Of a stretch of DNA of 64,000 bases, positions 17,415-25,581 are shown piece by piece. Origin of the DNA: Aquamicrobium sp. LC103 (GTDB lineage Bacteria; Pseudomonadota; Alphaproteobacteria; Rhizobiales; Rhizobiaceae). Position 1 is the first letter of the stretch; each line of letters starts with the position of its first letter. The notes under the pieces are model-generated. The model was not told the origin of the DNA and searched no databases. It saw only the letters and a list, made by a program, of their open reading frames with translations. The stretch covers positions 186,001-250,000 of the forward strand of contig NZ_LBCQ02000002.1 in assembly GCF_001014615.2 (NCBI RefSeq), in the 5' to 3' direction. The position numbers were made by a program, and so were the translations under genes.

Positions 17415-17846
17415 TCAGACAAACACCCACACAGCCAGCGCGACGGCGGTCAGCGTCAGGACCGGCGTCGTCATGCCGAGCTTGGGCAGCCAGGCTGGTG
17501 GCGGCGTGCCTGCCGCGGTCGCACGGCGCATGATCATGTTGATCGCGACGATGACGGCGAGAAGCAGCAGCGCCACCAGCATCTTCAGGTCGAAGGCGAG
17601 CCCGAGGCGGACGAAATCGTAGCGGAAGGCCCAGAGACCGAGGCCCGTCACCCACAGAAGCGCTATGCCCGCCAGCGCCATCCGCGCGAAGAACGGCCGC
17701 AGCGCCAGAAGCTCGGCCGGCGGCTTGCCGCCGCTGCGGCGCGCCTGGCGCGCCACGGCCATCGAGCCGAAGCCTGCCGCGGCGCCCAGCAGCAGCCCGA
17801 AAAGGTGGAAGAACTTCAGGACGAAGTTCACTGTAAATTCGATCAT
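17415..17846 (-). CDS. Inner membrane protein, four predicted helices
   Basis: 143 residues from the ATG at 17846. Hydrophobic segments at about 5-27, 48-68, 74-98 and 117-140; the first contains FHLFGLLLGAAAGFGSM and the loop has ARQARRSGG. This resembles small conserved alphaproteobacterial membrane proteins, possibly distantly like CopD or SirB folds, but I cannot name the family. It may have a periplasmic or heme-related role, which is only a guess. It is convergent with glyS and 67 bases downstream of the secreted hypothetical at 17914. Confidence 0.72.
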   Translation of the reverse strand: MIEFTVNFVLKFFHLFGLLLGAAAGFGSMAVARQARRSGGKPPAELLALRPFFARMALAGIALLWVTGLGLWAFRYDFVRLGLAFDLKMLVALLLLAVIVAINMIMRRATAAGTPPPAWLPKLGMTTPVLTLTAVALAVWVFV

Positions 17847-17913
17847 TGCCCCTTGCTCCCCGAATGCGGAGATCGTGGCGGGCGCACCGGCGCGCGTCAA
17901 GGCATGGCCGGAG

Positions 17914-18360
17914 TTATTCAGGCCTTCGGATCGGCACGTCGGCGAGCGGCGCCGGAGACGCTTGCGCCTCGACCCTCGAGGATGGATGAGAGTCGACGGC
18001 TTCGCTAGGCGCAGCCGCTTCCGGCGTTGCCCTCTTATCGAAGATGTCGTCGACGACGCCTCCGCGGATGACCATCGGCACTTCCATGTCGCGCCAACCG
18101 GGCTTCGCTCCGATTGCGGAGACCTTTTCCATCGAGGGCGCGGCGTCGGCGCCGACGGCCACGACCGAACGGGAAACGGCGACGATCTCGCCGGCTTCGG
18201 AGGGGGAAGCCGCCTCCGCTCGCGGCGGCAGGACCGCCTCGTCCATCACCGAGATCGAGGCGCCTTGCTTTTCGGTCGCGTCTATCTCGACGAAGGAGCC
18301 CGCATGCGCCGAGGCAAGCATGGGCGGAATGGAGATGATTGCTGCAAGCACGCGTGACAC
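17914..18360 (-). CDS. Secreted hypothetical protein
   Basis: 148 residues from a GTG start at 18360. A signal peptide (about 1-20: VSRVLAAIISIPPMLASAHA) is followed by FVEIDATEKQGASISVMDE and a block VSAIGAKPGWRDMEVPMVIRGGVVDDIF that looks conserved, ending in a proline- and alanine-rich tail. No known domain recognised. It is divergent from the Sua5 gene across 155 bases. Confidence 0.6.
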   Translation of the reverse strand: MSRVLAAIISIPPMLASAHAGSFVEIDATEKQGASISVMDEAVLPPRAEAASPSEAGEIVAVSRSVVAVGADAAPSMEKVSAIGAKPGWRDMEVPMVIRGGVVDDIFDKRATPEAAAPSEAVDSHPSSRVEAQASPAPLADVPIRRPE

Positions 18361-18515
18361 CGCGGACTCCCGACTGCATGCCGACGGTTGTCGCCGGTTT
18401 TGAAAAAGGTCAGCAAGCCTAGGGGCCGGCGCATTAACAAGTGATGACGTCGCGGCTCTTGCCGAGCCCGGTGTCGCACGCTAGGCAGGTCCATTCGAAA
18501 CAGGGTAAACAGATC

Positions 18516-19490
18516 GTGGCCGAAATCCTTCCCGTGGACGAAGCGCTCGAACCCGCGCTCGCGCTGCTCGAGGCCGGCGAGGTCGTCGCGCTGCCGACCG
18601 AAACCGTCTACGGGCTTGCCGCCGACGCCACCAATGGCGAGGCCGTCGCGCGGATATTCGAGGTCAAGGGCAGGCCGCGCTTCAATCCGCTGATCGCCCA
18701 TGTGTCGAGCATGGAGATGGCCGAGAAGATCGCCGTTTTCGATCCGGCCTCGCGGCTTCTGGCGCATGGCTTCTGGCCGGGGCCGCTGACCATGGTCCTG
18801 CCGCTGCGCGAGGGGCACGGCATCCATGCGCTGGTCAGCGCGGGGCTCGACACGGTGGCGCTGCGGATGCCGCGCGGCTTCGCCCGCGACCTCGTCGGCA
18901 GGCTGGGCAGGCCGCTCGCGGCTCCCAGCGCCAATTCCTCCGGACGTATCAGCCCGACGAACGCGGCAGCCGTCGAGGCCGACCTCGGCGGCAGGATCAA
19001 GCTCGTCGTGGATGGCGGGGCGACCCCGGTCGGTCTCGAATCGACCATCGTGAAGGTCACGCCCGAGGCGCCGCGCATCCTGCGGCCGGGCGGCGTGACC
19101 GCGGAGGAGATCGAGATGGCGCTCGGTGTCAAGGTGATCCGCGGCGGAGCGGCGGGCATCGAGGCGCCGGGTATGCTCACCTCGCACTACGCTCCGCGCG
19201 CGCGCATCAGGCTGAACGCGACGGACGTGGCCGACGGCGAGGCGCTGCTTGCTTATGGTCCGACCCGCGCGGCGGGAGCGGAGGAGGCTGTCGCGGTGCT
19301 GAACCTTTCCGAAAACGCGCGCCCGCGCGAGGCGGCCGCCAACCTCTACGCCTATCTGCAGGAACTCGATCGCTCCGGCGCGCGGATGATCGCCGTAGAG
19401 CCGATCCCGGAGGAAGGGCTGTGCGAGGCCGTCAACGATCGCCTTCGCCGTGCCGCCGCGCCCCGCGCCAATCCGTCCGCTCACACATAG
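18516..19490 (+). CDS. L-threonylcarbamoyladenylate synthase (Sua5/TsaC family)
   Basis: 324 residues. It makes threonylcarbamoyl-AMP for t6A37 modification of ANN-reading tRNAs. The YrdC domain is N-terminal (LPTETVYGLAADATNGEAVARIFEVKGRP, about 27-55; LAAPSANSSGRISPT about 140), followed by the linker MLTSHYAPRARI and a Sua5 C-terminal domain of about 100 residues, so it is the long Sua5 form. The GTG at 18516 gives the usual N-terminus (M)AEILPVDEA; ATGs at 18441 and 18444 are in frame but lack conserved sequence. The next gene begins 9 bases after the stop. Confidence 0.93.
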   Translation: MAEILPVDEALEPALALLEAGEVVALPTETVYGLAADATNGEAVARIFEVKGRPRFNPLIAHVSSMEMAEKIAVFDPASRLLAHGFWPGPLTMVLPLREGHGIHALVSAGLDTVALRMPRGFARDLVGRLGRPLAAPSANSSGRISPTNAAAVEADLGGRIKLVVDGGATPVGLESTIVKVTPEAPRILRPGGVTAEEIEMALGVKVIRGGAAGIEAPGMLTSHYAPRARIRLNATDVADGEALLAYGPTRAAGAEEAVAVLNLSENARPREAAANLYAYLQELDRSGARMIAVEPIPEEGLCEAVNDRLRRAAAPRANPSAHT

Positions 19491-19499
19491 GTTCCGCAG

Positions 19500-20936
19500 A
19501 TGGCTTCCGAAATGCCCGCCTCCGTCCTTTCTTCCGAAATCATCGAACGTTTCGCCGCCATCGTCGGTGAGCGGCATGCACTGCGCGATGCGGCCGCGAT
19601 CACGCCCTTCGTCACCGAGCCGCGCGGCCTGTGGGGCGGCGTTTCGCCGCTCGTGCTGCGGCCGGGAAGCGTCGGCGAGGTGAGCGACATCCTCCGGCTC
19701 GCGACCGGGACGCGAACGGCGATCGTGCCGCAGGGCGGCAATACCGGCCTCGTCGGCGGCCAGATGCCCGATCAGTCCGGCGCGCAGGTTATTCTCTCCC
19801 TGTCTCGGCTCGACCGCATCCGCGAGATCGATCTCGCCTCGAACACGGTGACGGCCGAGGCGGGGGTCGTGCTCGACGCGCTTCACAACGCGGCCGACGA
19901 GGTGGACCGGCTTTTTCCCCTGTCTCTCGGATCGCAAGGCTCCTGCCAGATCGGCGGCAATCTTTCCTCCAATGCCGGCGGGACCGGCGTGCTCGCCTAC
20001 GGCAACTCGCGCGAGCTTTGCCTCGGCGTCGAGGTCGTGCTGCCGACGGGCGAGGTCTTCGACGATCTCCGCAAGCTCAAGAAGGACAATACGGGTTACG
20101 ACCTGAAGAACCTCTTCGTCGGCGCGGAAGGCACGCTCGGCGTGATCACAGCGGCCGTACTGAAGTTCTTTCCGAAGCCGAAGGGGCGCGAGGTCGCCTG
20201 GGTAGGTGTGGAAAGTCCGGCCGACGCGCTCAAGCTCTTCGGCCTTGCCGCCGAGCGGGCGGGCGCGAGCCTCACCGCCTTCGAGCTGATCATCGACAGG
20301 GCGCTCGACTTCACCGTCACCCATATTCCGGGCTCCATCGCCCCGCTCGCCTCGGCCTACCCTTGGTACGTGCTGATGGAGATCTCCTCCGGCCGTTCGG
20401 CGGAGGACGCGCGCGAGCTGATCGAGGAGGTATTGGGCGAGGGGATGGAGGCGGGGCTACTCGAAGACGCGGCCATCGCCGCAAGCCTCGCCCAGGCGCA
20501 GGCATTCTGGAAACTCAGGGAGGCGATGTCGGAAAGCCAGAAGCCGGAAGGCGCATCGATCAAGCACGACATCTCAGTGCCGGTCGCGTCGATCCCGGAT
20601 TTCATCGACGAGGCCTGGCAGGCGGTACGGCGCCTAGAGCCCGAGGCGCGGCTCGTCTGCTTCGGCCATATGGGCGACGGCAATCTCCACTACAATATTT
20701 CCCAGCCTGCGGGCGGCGAGCCGGGCGCGTTCCTCGCGCGCTATGAGGAAATCAACGGCGCGGTGCATTCCGTCGTGCGGGCCTTCAACGGCTCGATCTC
20801 CGCCGAGCACGGCATCGGCAAGATGAAGCGCGCCGAGCTGATCGCCACGGCCCCGCCGGTCGGCATCGATCTGATGCGGCGCGTGAAGAACGCCTTCGAT
20901 CCCGCCGGAATAATGAACCCCGGCAAGATGATTTAG
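19500..20936 (+). CDS. FAD-binding oxidoreductase, D-2-hydroxyglutarate dehydrogenase-like
   Basis: 478 residues. PCMH-type FAD domain with the binding loop VPQGGNTGLVGGQ (about 77-89), LGSQGSCQIGGNLSSNAGG and KDNTGYDLKNLFVGAEGTLGVIT, then a C-terminal substrate cap with FGHMGDGNLHYN (zinc-ligand histidines) and the final EHGIGKMKR. This is the GlcD/D2HGDH/D-lactate dehydrogenase superfamily; among these it looks most like D-2-hydroxyglutarate dehydrogenases. It follows the Sua5 gene by 9 bases and is likely co-transcribed. Confidence 0.9.
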   Translation: MASEMPASVLSSEIIERFAAIVGERHALRDAAAITPFVTEPRGLWGGVSPLVLRPGSVGEVSDILRLATGTRTAIVPQGGNTGLVGGQMPDQSGAQVILSLSRLDRIREIDLASNTVTAEAGVVLDALHNAADEVDRLFPLSLGSQGSCQIGGNLSSNAGGTGVLAYGNSRELCLGVEVVLPTGEVFDDLRKLKKDNTGYDLKNLFVGAEGTLGVITAAVLKFFPKPKGREVAWVGVESPADALKLFGLAAERAGASLTAFELIIDRALDFTVTHIPGSIAPLASAYPWYVLMEISSGRSAEDARELIEEVLGEGMEAGLLEDAAIAASLAQAQAFWKLREAMSESQKPEGASIKHDISVPVASIPDFIDEAWQAVRRLEPEARLVCFGHMGDGNLHYNISQPAGGEPGAFLARYEEINGAVHSVVRAFNGSISAEHGIGKMKRAELIATAPPVGIDLMRRVKNAFDPAGIMNPGKMI

Positions 20937-21070
20937 GATTTTAGTGAGAAAGCTTGCCGAGCCGTTACGCCAGGTTGGAAATCGATAACCATCCAAAAAG
21001 TCTAGATAAATTTAACCGAACTTCTTAAGGCGACCGGTAAGGACCGCCCGCTAGTCTCCCCGCATAACGA

Positions 21071-21116
21071 GGCAGGAAAAAATCTGCCCGTGAGAAGACC
21101 GGAAAACCGGCTCTCA
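21071..21116 (+). promoter_or_regulatory. Two hairpins in the leader of the DUF6101 gene
   Basis: GGCAG/CTGCC (21071-21075, 21085-21089) with an A-rich loop, then TGAGA-AGA-CCGG-AAAA-CCGG-C-TCTCA (21091-21116). A GGAGAG run begins right after. They lie in the 203-base gap before 21140, which otherwise shows an AT-rich patch near 20995-21020. Confidence 0.45.
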
Positions 21117-21139
21117 GGAGAGACAGGAAGGCGCAACAT

Positions 21140-21706
21140 ATGAACACCCGGCTAAAACCCGTGTGGGCGGGCTGCAACATGCGGCTCGACCCCTTTCGGC
21201 TGCCGCAATCGGTCAGCTACGCGGCCCGCGACGATCTCGGCGACGTCAATTTCACCATCGACTATCGCGGCGCGACCATCAGGCGTGTCCTGGAGATGAG
21301 TCGCCTGCCGGCCACGGTGATCCTGCCTGCCAATGCCTTCCAGGGCGTGGCGGCGCGGGCGATGGAGGACAGCGAGGGCAACGTGACCGTCACGCTGGAG
21401 CTTCTCCACAACGACCCGATGCTGTCGGTGCCGCTGCTGGTGGCGCATAACCTCGACGATATCGCCGCCGACTGGCGCGCCTGGGCCGATGCCTATCGCC
21501 TGCCGATGCTGCTGATCGAGGCGGACGGCGTGGCGCGGACGCTGGAGGAATCGCTCGGCATCGCGATGCGCGCGGCCGCCGCGATACCACGGCGCAAGGG
21601 CAAGGTCTCCAACGGCCGCCGCCCCCGTTTCCTCGCACGGCGCAAATCGGGCAATCTCGGCCTGCGGCTCGTCGTCAATGGCGAGGAGATCATCGCCAGG
21701 AACTGA
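21140..21706 (+). CDS. DUF6101 family protein
   Basis: 188 residues, mixed alpha/beta, with no signal peptide or membrane helix. Segments such as FTIDYRGATIRRVLEMSRLPATVILPANAFQGVAARAM and LLHNDPMLSVPLLVA fit DUF6101, a family largely restricted to Rhizobiales and of unknown function. The C-terminal third is basic (RRKGKVSNGRRPRFLARRKSGN), which could contact nucleic acid. It has a long leader with two hairpins and is convergent with ubiA, whose stop is 6 bases away. Confidence 0.82.
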   Translation: MNTRLKPVWAGCNMRLDPFRLPQSVSYAARDDLGDVNFTIDYRGATIRRVLEMSRLPATVILPANAFQGVAARAMEDSEGNVTVTLELLHNDPMLSVPLLVAHNLDDIAADWRAWADAYRLPMLLIEADGVARTLEESLGIAMRAAAAIPRRKGKVSNGRRPRFLARRKSGNLGLRLVVNGEEIIARN

Positions 21707-21712
21707 ACCGGC

Positions 21713-22696
21713 TCAGAATTGCGGGCTAATGGCGGCCCAGACGCCGCCGCCCAGCAGGCCGAGGAAGATCAGCCAGCCGACCACCGAGTTGGATTTGAAG
21801 AGCTTCAGGCACTGGTCCGGGTCGTCGATGTCGAGGACCCGGATCTGCCGCGCCATGTGCACGCCGGCCGCGAGTAGTCCGGCAAGCGCGGGCATCGGCA
21901 CCTCCGCCTTCGCGAAGGCGACGGCGAAAAGCAGCAGCGCCCCGCCGTAGAGGCCGATCAGCCATTGCTTGGTCCGGTCGCCGAAGAGGCGCGCGGTGGA
22001 GTGGACGCCGACCAGCGCGTCGTCCTCCTTGTCCTGATGCGCGTAGATGGTGTCGTAGCCGATCACCCACAGGATCGAGCCGAGATAGAGCAGGACGGGA
22101 GCGAGTTCCAGGCTTCCGAAATGCGCTGCCCAGCCCATCAGCGCGCCCCAGGAAAAGGCAAATCCCAGAAAGAGTTGGGGCCAGTTCGTGAATCGCTTCA
22201 TGAAAGGATAGACCGCAACGGTCACGAGCGAGGCGATGCCGACCGCGATTGCGAAGGAATTGAACTGGAGGAGCACGGCAAGCCCGACCAGGCATTGCAG
22301 GAGAAGGAACGCCCATGCCTGCTTCCGCGTCACCTTGCCCGCGGGCAGGGGACGGGAGCGGGTGCGCGCGACCTTCTCGTCGATGTCCTGGTCGGCGATG
22401 TCGTTGTAGGTGCAGCCCGCGCCGCGCATGGCGATCGCGCCTGCCGCGAAAAGGAGAAGGTGCCAAAGCGACGGCATTACCTCGGCGAGCGGCGCGCCGG
22501 GCTGTGCGTGGGCGCTGGCGGCAAGCGCGGTCGACCACCAGCACGGCCACATGAGAAGCCACCAGCCGATCGGGCGATCCCAGCGCGCCAGTTGCGCGTA
22601 GGGCCACATCGAACGCGACAGCGTGCGGTAGACCCAATGACCCGAGGGCGCGTCCGAGACGCGGCCCTGCTCCTCTTTCGACTGGATGTTTTCCAT
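21713..22696 (-). CDS. ubiA: 4-hydroxybenzoate polyprenyltransferase
   Basis: 327 residues. Inner membrane prenyltransferase joining the polyprenyl tail to 4-hydroxybenzoate in ubiquinone synthesis. Two aspartate-rich motifs are present: NDIADQDIDEKVARTRSRPLPAG (first) and DTIYAHQDKEDDALVGVHST (second), with about eight membrane segments. The ATG at 22696 gives the usual N-terminal extension; a frame-open start 12 codons earlier lacks support. Its partner, the polyprenyl diphosphate synthase, is at 10.2 kb. Confidence 0.95.
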   Translation of the reverse strand: MENIQSKEEQGRVSDAPSGHWVYRTLSRSMWPYAQLARWDRPIGWWLLMWPCWWSTALAASAHAQPGAPLAEVMPSLWHLLLFAAGAIAMRGAGCTYNDIADQDIDEKVARTRSRPLPAGKVTRKQAWAFLLLQCLVGLAVLLQFNSFAIAVGIASLVTVAVYPFMKRFTNWPQLFLGFAFSWGALMGWAAHFGSLELAPVLLYLGSILWVIGYDTIYAHQDKEDDALVGVHSTARLFGDRTKQWLIGLYGGALLLFAVAFAKAEVPMPALAGLLAAGVHMARQIRVLDIDDPDQCLKLFKSNSVVGWLIFLGLLGGGVWAAISPQF

Positions 22697-22767
22697 GATC
22701 CGTGGAGTGGCAGGCGAATGCCGCGGCGTCAAGCAGGCGAATTGTCCTCCAAAATTCGGCGCAAGCC

Positions 22768-22796
22768 TTGACCCCGTCCTCTCATGGCAATAGCGG
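22768..22796 (+). promoter_or_regulatory. Candidate promoter of purD
   Basis: TTGACC (22768-22773), 17-base spacer, TAGCGG (22791-22796), 38 bases before purD. Confidence 0.45.
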
Positions 22797-22833
22797 AGGC
22801 GGCAGTGATGGGATCGGCAAGGAAAATGCTTCG

Positions 22834-24114
22834 ATGAAGGTTCTGCTTATCGGTTCGGGCGGCCGCGAACACGCGCTCGCCTGGAAGATCGCCGCATCGC
22901 CGATGCTGACGAAGCTCTACGCCGCGCCGGGCAATCCAGGCATCGCCGAGGAGGCCGAACTGGCCGCGATCGAGATTTCCGATCATGCCGGCATCGTCTC
23001 CTTCGCCGTGGAAAACGCCATCGACCTGGTCGTCGTCGGACCCGAAGCGCCGCTGGTGGCCGGTCTTGCCGATGAACTGGCCGAAGCGGGCATTCGCGTC
23101 TTCGGCCCATCGAAGAAGGCGGCTCAACTTGAAGGCTCGAAGGGTTTCACCAAGGATCTCTGCGCGCGCTACGACATTCCCACCGGCGCCTATGGCCGCT
23201 TCGACAACGCGGCGGACGCCCGCGCCTATGTGGAGCGCATGGGCGCGCCGATCGTCGTCAAGGCGGACGGGCTCGCCGCCGGCAAGGGCGTTACCGTCGC
23301 CATGACGCTGGACGAAGCCCTCGACGCGGTCGCCCAATGCTTCGAAGGTGCATTCGGCAGCGCCGGAGCCGAGGTGGTGGTCGAGGAGTTCCTCGAAGGC
23401 GAGGAAGCGAGTTTCTTCTGCATCTGCGACGGAAAAACCGCGCTGCCCTTCGGCTCGGCGCAGGACCACAAGCGCGTCGGCGATGGCGACACCGGCCCCA
23501 ACACCGGTGGCATGGGCGCCTATTCGCCGGCGCCGGCGATGACGCCGGAAATGGAGGCGCGCGTCATGCGCGAGATCGTCGAGCCGACCATGCGCGGCAT
23601 GGAGGAGATGGGCGCCCCCTTCACGGGCGTTCTCTTCGTCGGGCTGATGATCACGCAGACGGGCCCGAAGCTGATCGAGTTCAACACCCGCTTCGGTGAT
23701 CCGGAATGCCAGGTGCTGATGATGCGCTTGAAGGACGATCTTCTCGTTCTGATGAATGCCGCCGTCGACGCCCAGTTGGCGCACAGCTCAGCGCGTTGGT
23801 ACGACGATGCGGCGCTGACGGTGGTGCTGGCGGCCCGGGGTTATCCTGCCGCGCCGGAAAAGGGCAGCGTCATTTCCGGCCTCGACGCGGCGAAGGCCGA
23901 GAATATCGAGATATTCCACGCCGGAACGAAGTTGGAGGACGGCGGCAGGCTCGTTGCCGCGGGCGGGCGGGTGTTGAACGTCACCGCCACCGGCGGAACG
24001 GTGTCCGAGGCGCAGCGACGCGCCTACGAGGCGGTCGACAGGATCGACTGGCCGGAGGGCTTCTGCCGCCGCGACATCGGCTGGCGCGCCGTGGAGCGGG
24101 AAAGGGAGCGCTGA
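22834..24114 (+). CDS. purD: Phosphoribosylamine-glycine ligase
   Basis: 426 residues, standard length. ATP-grasp enzyme making glycinamide ribonucleotide in purine synthesis. [20 protein letters not shown] at the N-terminus, [14 protein letters not shown], the ATP-grasp segment [19 protein letters not shown] and the signature RFGDPECQ are all present. The ATG at 22834 is set by the N-terminal GSGGREHA motif. It is convergent with the GH25 gene; a CACCCGT/ACGGGTG inverted repeat (about 24129-24148) lies in the 46-base gap. Confidence 0.97.
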   Translation: MKVLLIGSGGREHALAWKIAASPMLTKLYAAPGNPGIAEEAELAAIEISDHAGIVSFAVENAIDLVVVGPEAPLVAGLADELAEAGIRVFGPSKKAAQLEGSKGFTKDLCARYDIPTGAYGRFDNAADARAYVERMGAPIVVKADGLAAGKGVTVAMTLDEALDAVAQCFEGAFGSAGAEVVVEEFLEGEEASFFCICDGKTALPFGSAQDHKRVGDGDTGPNTGGMGAYSPAPAMTPEMEARVMREIVEPTMRGMEEMGAPFTGVLFVGLMITQTGPKLIEFNTRFGDPECQVLMMRLKDDLLVLMNAAVDAQLAHSSARWYDDAALTVVLAARGYPAAPEKGSVISGLDAAKAENIEIFHAGTKLEDGGRLVAAGGRVLNVTATGGTVSEAQRRAYEAVDRIDWPEGFCRRDIGWRAVERERER

Positions 24115-24160
24115 AGCGGATGCAGCCTGCCACCCGTTCCCCGACGGGTGAGGAGGTCGC

Positions 24161-25291
24161 CTACCGCGCTCCGGCGCGGATCGCCTTTCCGGCGTCGAGC
24201 AGTCGGATGCCGCCGGTCGTCATCTTGTCGAGCCCTGCGAGTCCCCTGCGGGAGGAATGATAGCCGAGCTCGATGTCGCGGCGGACCGCCAGGACTTCGG
24301 CGAGGCCGGTCGCATGGGGCCATGGCGGCGCTGCCGCAAGCGCGCCGAAGTCGGGGTTCGACACTTCCGCAAAGGTGATCGTCACCTCGCCGGCGAGCCC
24401 CAGTTCGCGTCGGACCGGCACGGGAACGCTGGCGACCAGCAAGTCCCTCGCCTCGATCAAGCCGCCGAACGGCCACGCCTCCCGCAGGCTTTCGGCGTCC
24501 ATCGAGGCGACGTTCACGTCGATGTCGTTCTGTGTGCCCGGCACGCGATAGGGGCATTTCCTGTCGTCGCAATTGGCCTTGGAGGAGAACTGCCATAGCG
24601 CGTAGCTGTCCCAGTTTCCCTTCGGAAAATGCAGTCCGATCTCGGGCTTGTAGCGGGCGTACCAGAGGGGCAGCCTGGAAAGCAGCGGATATTTGGCGCG
24701 GTTATCGGCGATGAACTGCGCTGTCGAGCCGTTCGTGTAGAGCACCGGGAAGCGGCCGAGCCGCCGCTGGATGTGCCGGGCGAACTCCTCGGCGTCCTCC
24801 AGCGAAATCCATTTCTCGGGATCGTTGTCCTCGATGTCGATCGCGATCAGATCGTCTGGACCGGGCTGGGCAAAATCGATGAAATGATTGGCCTGGTCGA
24901 TCGGATTGCCGGGCCTGCCAAGGTGATAGGCACCCCATTCGAGGCCCAGTGACTTCGCCATCGCCTTGCGCGTGTGAAAGAGCTCCTTGGCGACCGCGTA
25001 GCGCAGCCACAGCGCCTTGCAGAGCCGCTGCTCCGTTTCGTTGCCCTCGCAACGATAGGGAGGCGGCAGTCCGTCGGAACCCTTGTTGATGAAGCCGGTG
25101 ATGCGCTTGTCGGTCGCGAGCTTCGTCCAGTCGATCGGATTGTTCTCGTAGGCGTCTATGACGATCGCGCGGTCCCGGCGGTTCCAGGGCGCGGAGAAAT
25201 CCGAGGCGAAGGCCGTTGCCGCCATGACGAGGCCAAGCAATGCCGCAAGCCCGCCGCACGCGGTCGCGATCGTGACGCGGGATACTGACAT
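24161..25291 (-). CDS. Secreted GH25 family muramidase (lysozyme-like)
   Basis: 376 residues. A signal peptide (about 1-30, ending near TAFAS) precedes a GH25 domain: IVIDAYENNPIDWTKLATDKRITGFINKGSDG, EWGAYHLGRPGNPIDQANHFI, the acidic catalytic pair in LIAIDIEDND, and WYARYKPE. GH25 enzymes cut the glycan chain of peptidoglycan. The last 100 residues are a separate region of unknown fold. GH25 genes are often phage-borne, but the signal peptide and lack of phage neighbours suggest a chromosomal periplasmic enzyme. Divergent from the acyl-CoA dehydrogenase gene. Confidence 0.88.
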   Translation of the reverse strand: MSVSRVTIATACGGLAALLGLVMAATAFASDFSAPWNRRDRAIVIDAYENNPIDWTKLATDKRITGFINKGSDGLPPPYRCEGNETEQRLCKALWLRYAVAKELFHTRKAMAKSLGLEWGAYHLGRPGNPIDQANHFIDFAQPGPDDLIAIDIEDNDPEKWISLEDAEEFARHIQRRLGRFPVLYTNGSTAQFIADNRAKYPLLSRLPLWYARYKPEIGLHFPKGNWDSYALWQFSSKANCDDRKCPYRVPGTQNDIDVNVASMDAESLREAWPFGGLIEARDLLVASVPVPVRRELGLAGEVTITFAEVSNPDFGALAAAPPWPHATGLAEVLAVRRDIELGYHSSRRGLAGLDKMTTGGIRLLDAGKAIRAGAR

Positions 25292-25478
25292 GCGACGGGA
25301 CCCTCCCGATGGATGAGGTTCGATCTTGGATCTTCGTGGTTAACGAAATGCTTCGAAGCCATCGGGCACGGGGCGCGCCGCATTCGATGCGGCGGTTTTC
25401 CGGACGCGAGAGCATTGCCTTTGTCCCCGCGCACTATGTAGCTTTCGAACGGCTGCATCGTGATGCGGCCAGGGTCGT

Positions 25479-25507
25479 TTGACGTTTACGTAAAAAGGAA
25501 CTAGCAG
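25479..25507 (+). promoter_or_regulatory. Candidate promoter with an embedded palindrome
   Basis: TTGACG (25479-25484), 17-base spacer, TAGCAG (25502-25507). Within it TTGACGTTTACGTAAA (25479-25494) contains the perfect palindrome TTTACGTAAA (25485-25494), resembling operators of MerR-family regulators of acyl-CoA catabolism. The rest of the 290-base gap (25292-25581) shows no gene. Confidence 0.45.
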
Positions 25508-25581
25508 GTTGAACGGCTGAATTAGGTGGATTCCCGCGCAGGAAAACCGTCCGGCGCGGCTTAGAGGGAGGTTCGAACTGC

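Noticed and set aside
15167-17422. A 751-codon open frame antisense to glyS
   Set aside because: It mirrors the glyS codon pattern, has arginine/histidine-rich composition with no known domain, and glyS is certain. Long antisense frames are expected at this GC content.
18282-20324. A 680-codon open frame antisense to the Sua5 and FAD oxidoreductase genes
   Set aside because: Spans two well-supported genes on the other strand and has no recognisable fold.
24161-25291. Prophage lysozyme
   Set aside because: GH25 is common in phages, but the protein has a signal peptide and there are no phage genes nearby.
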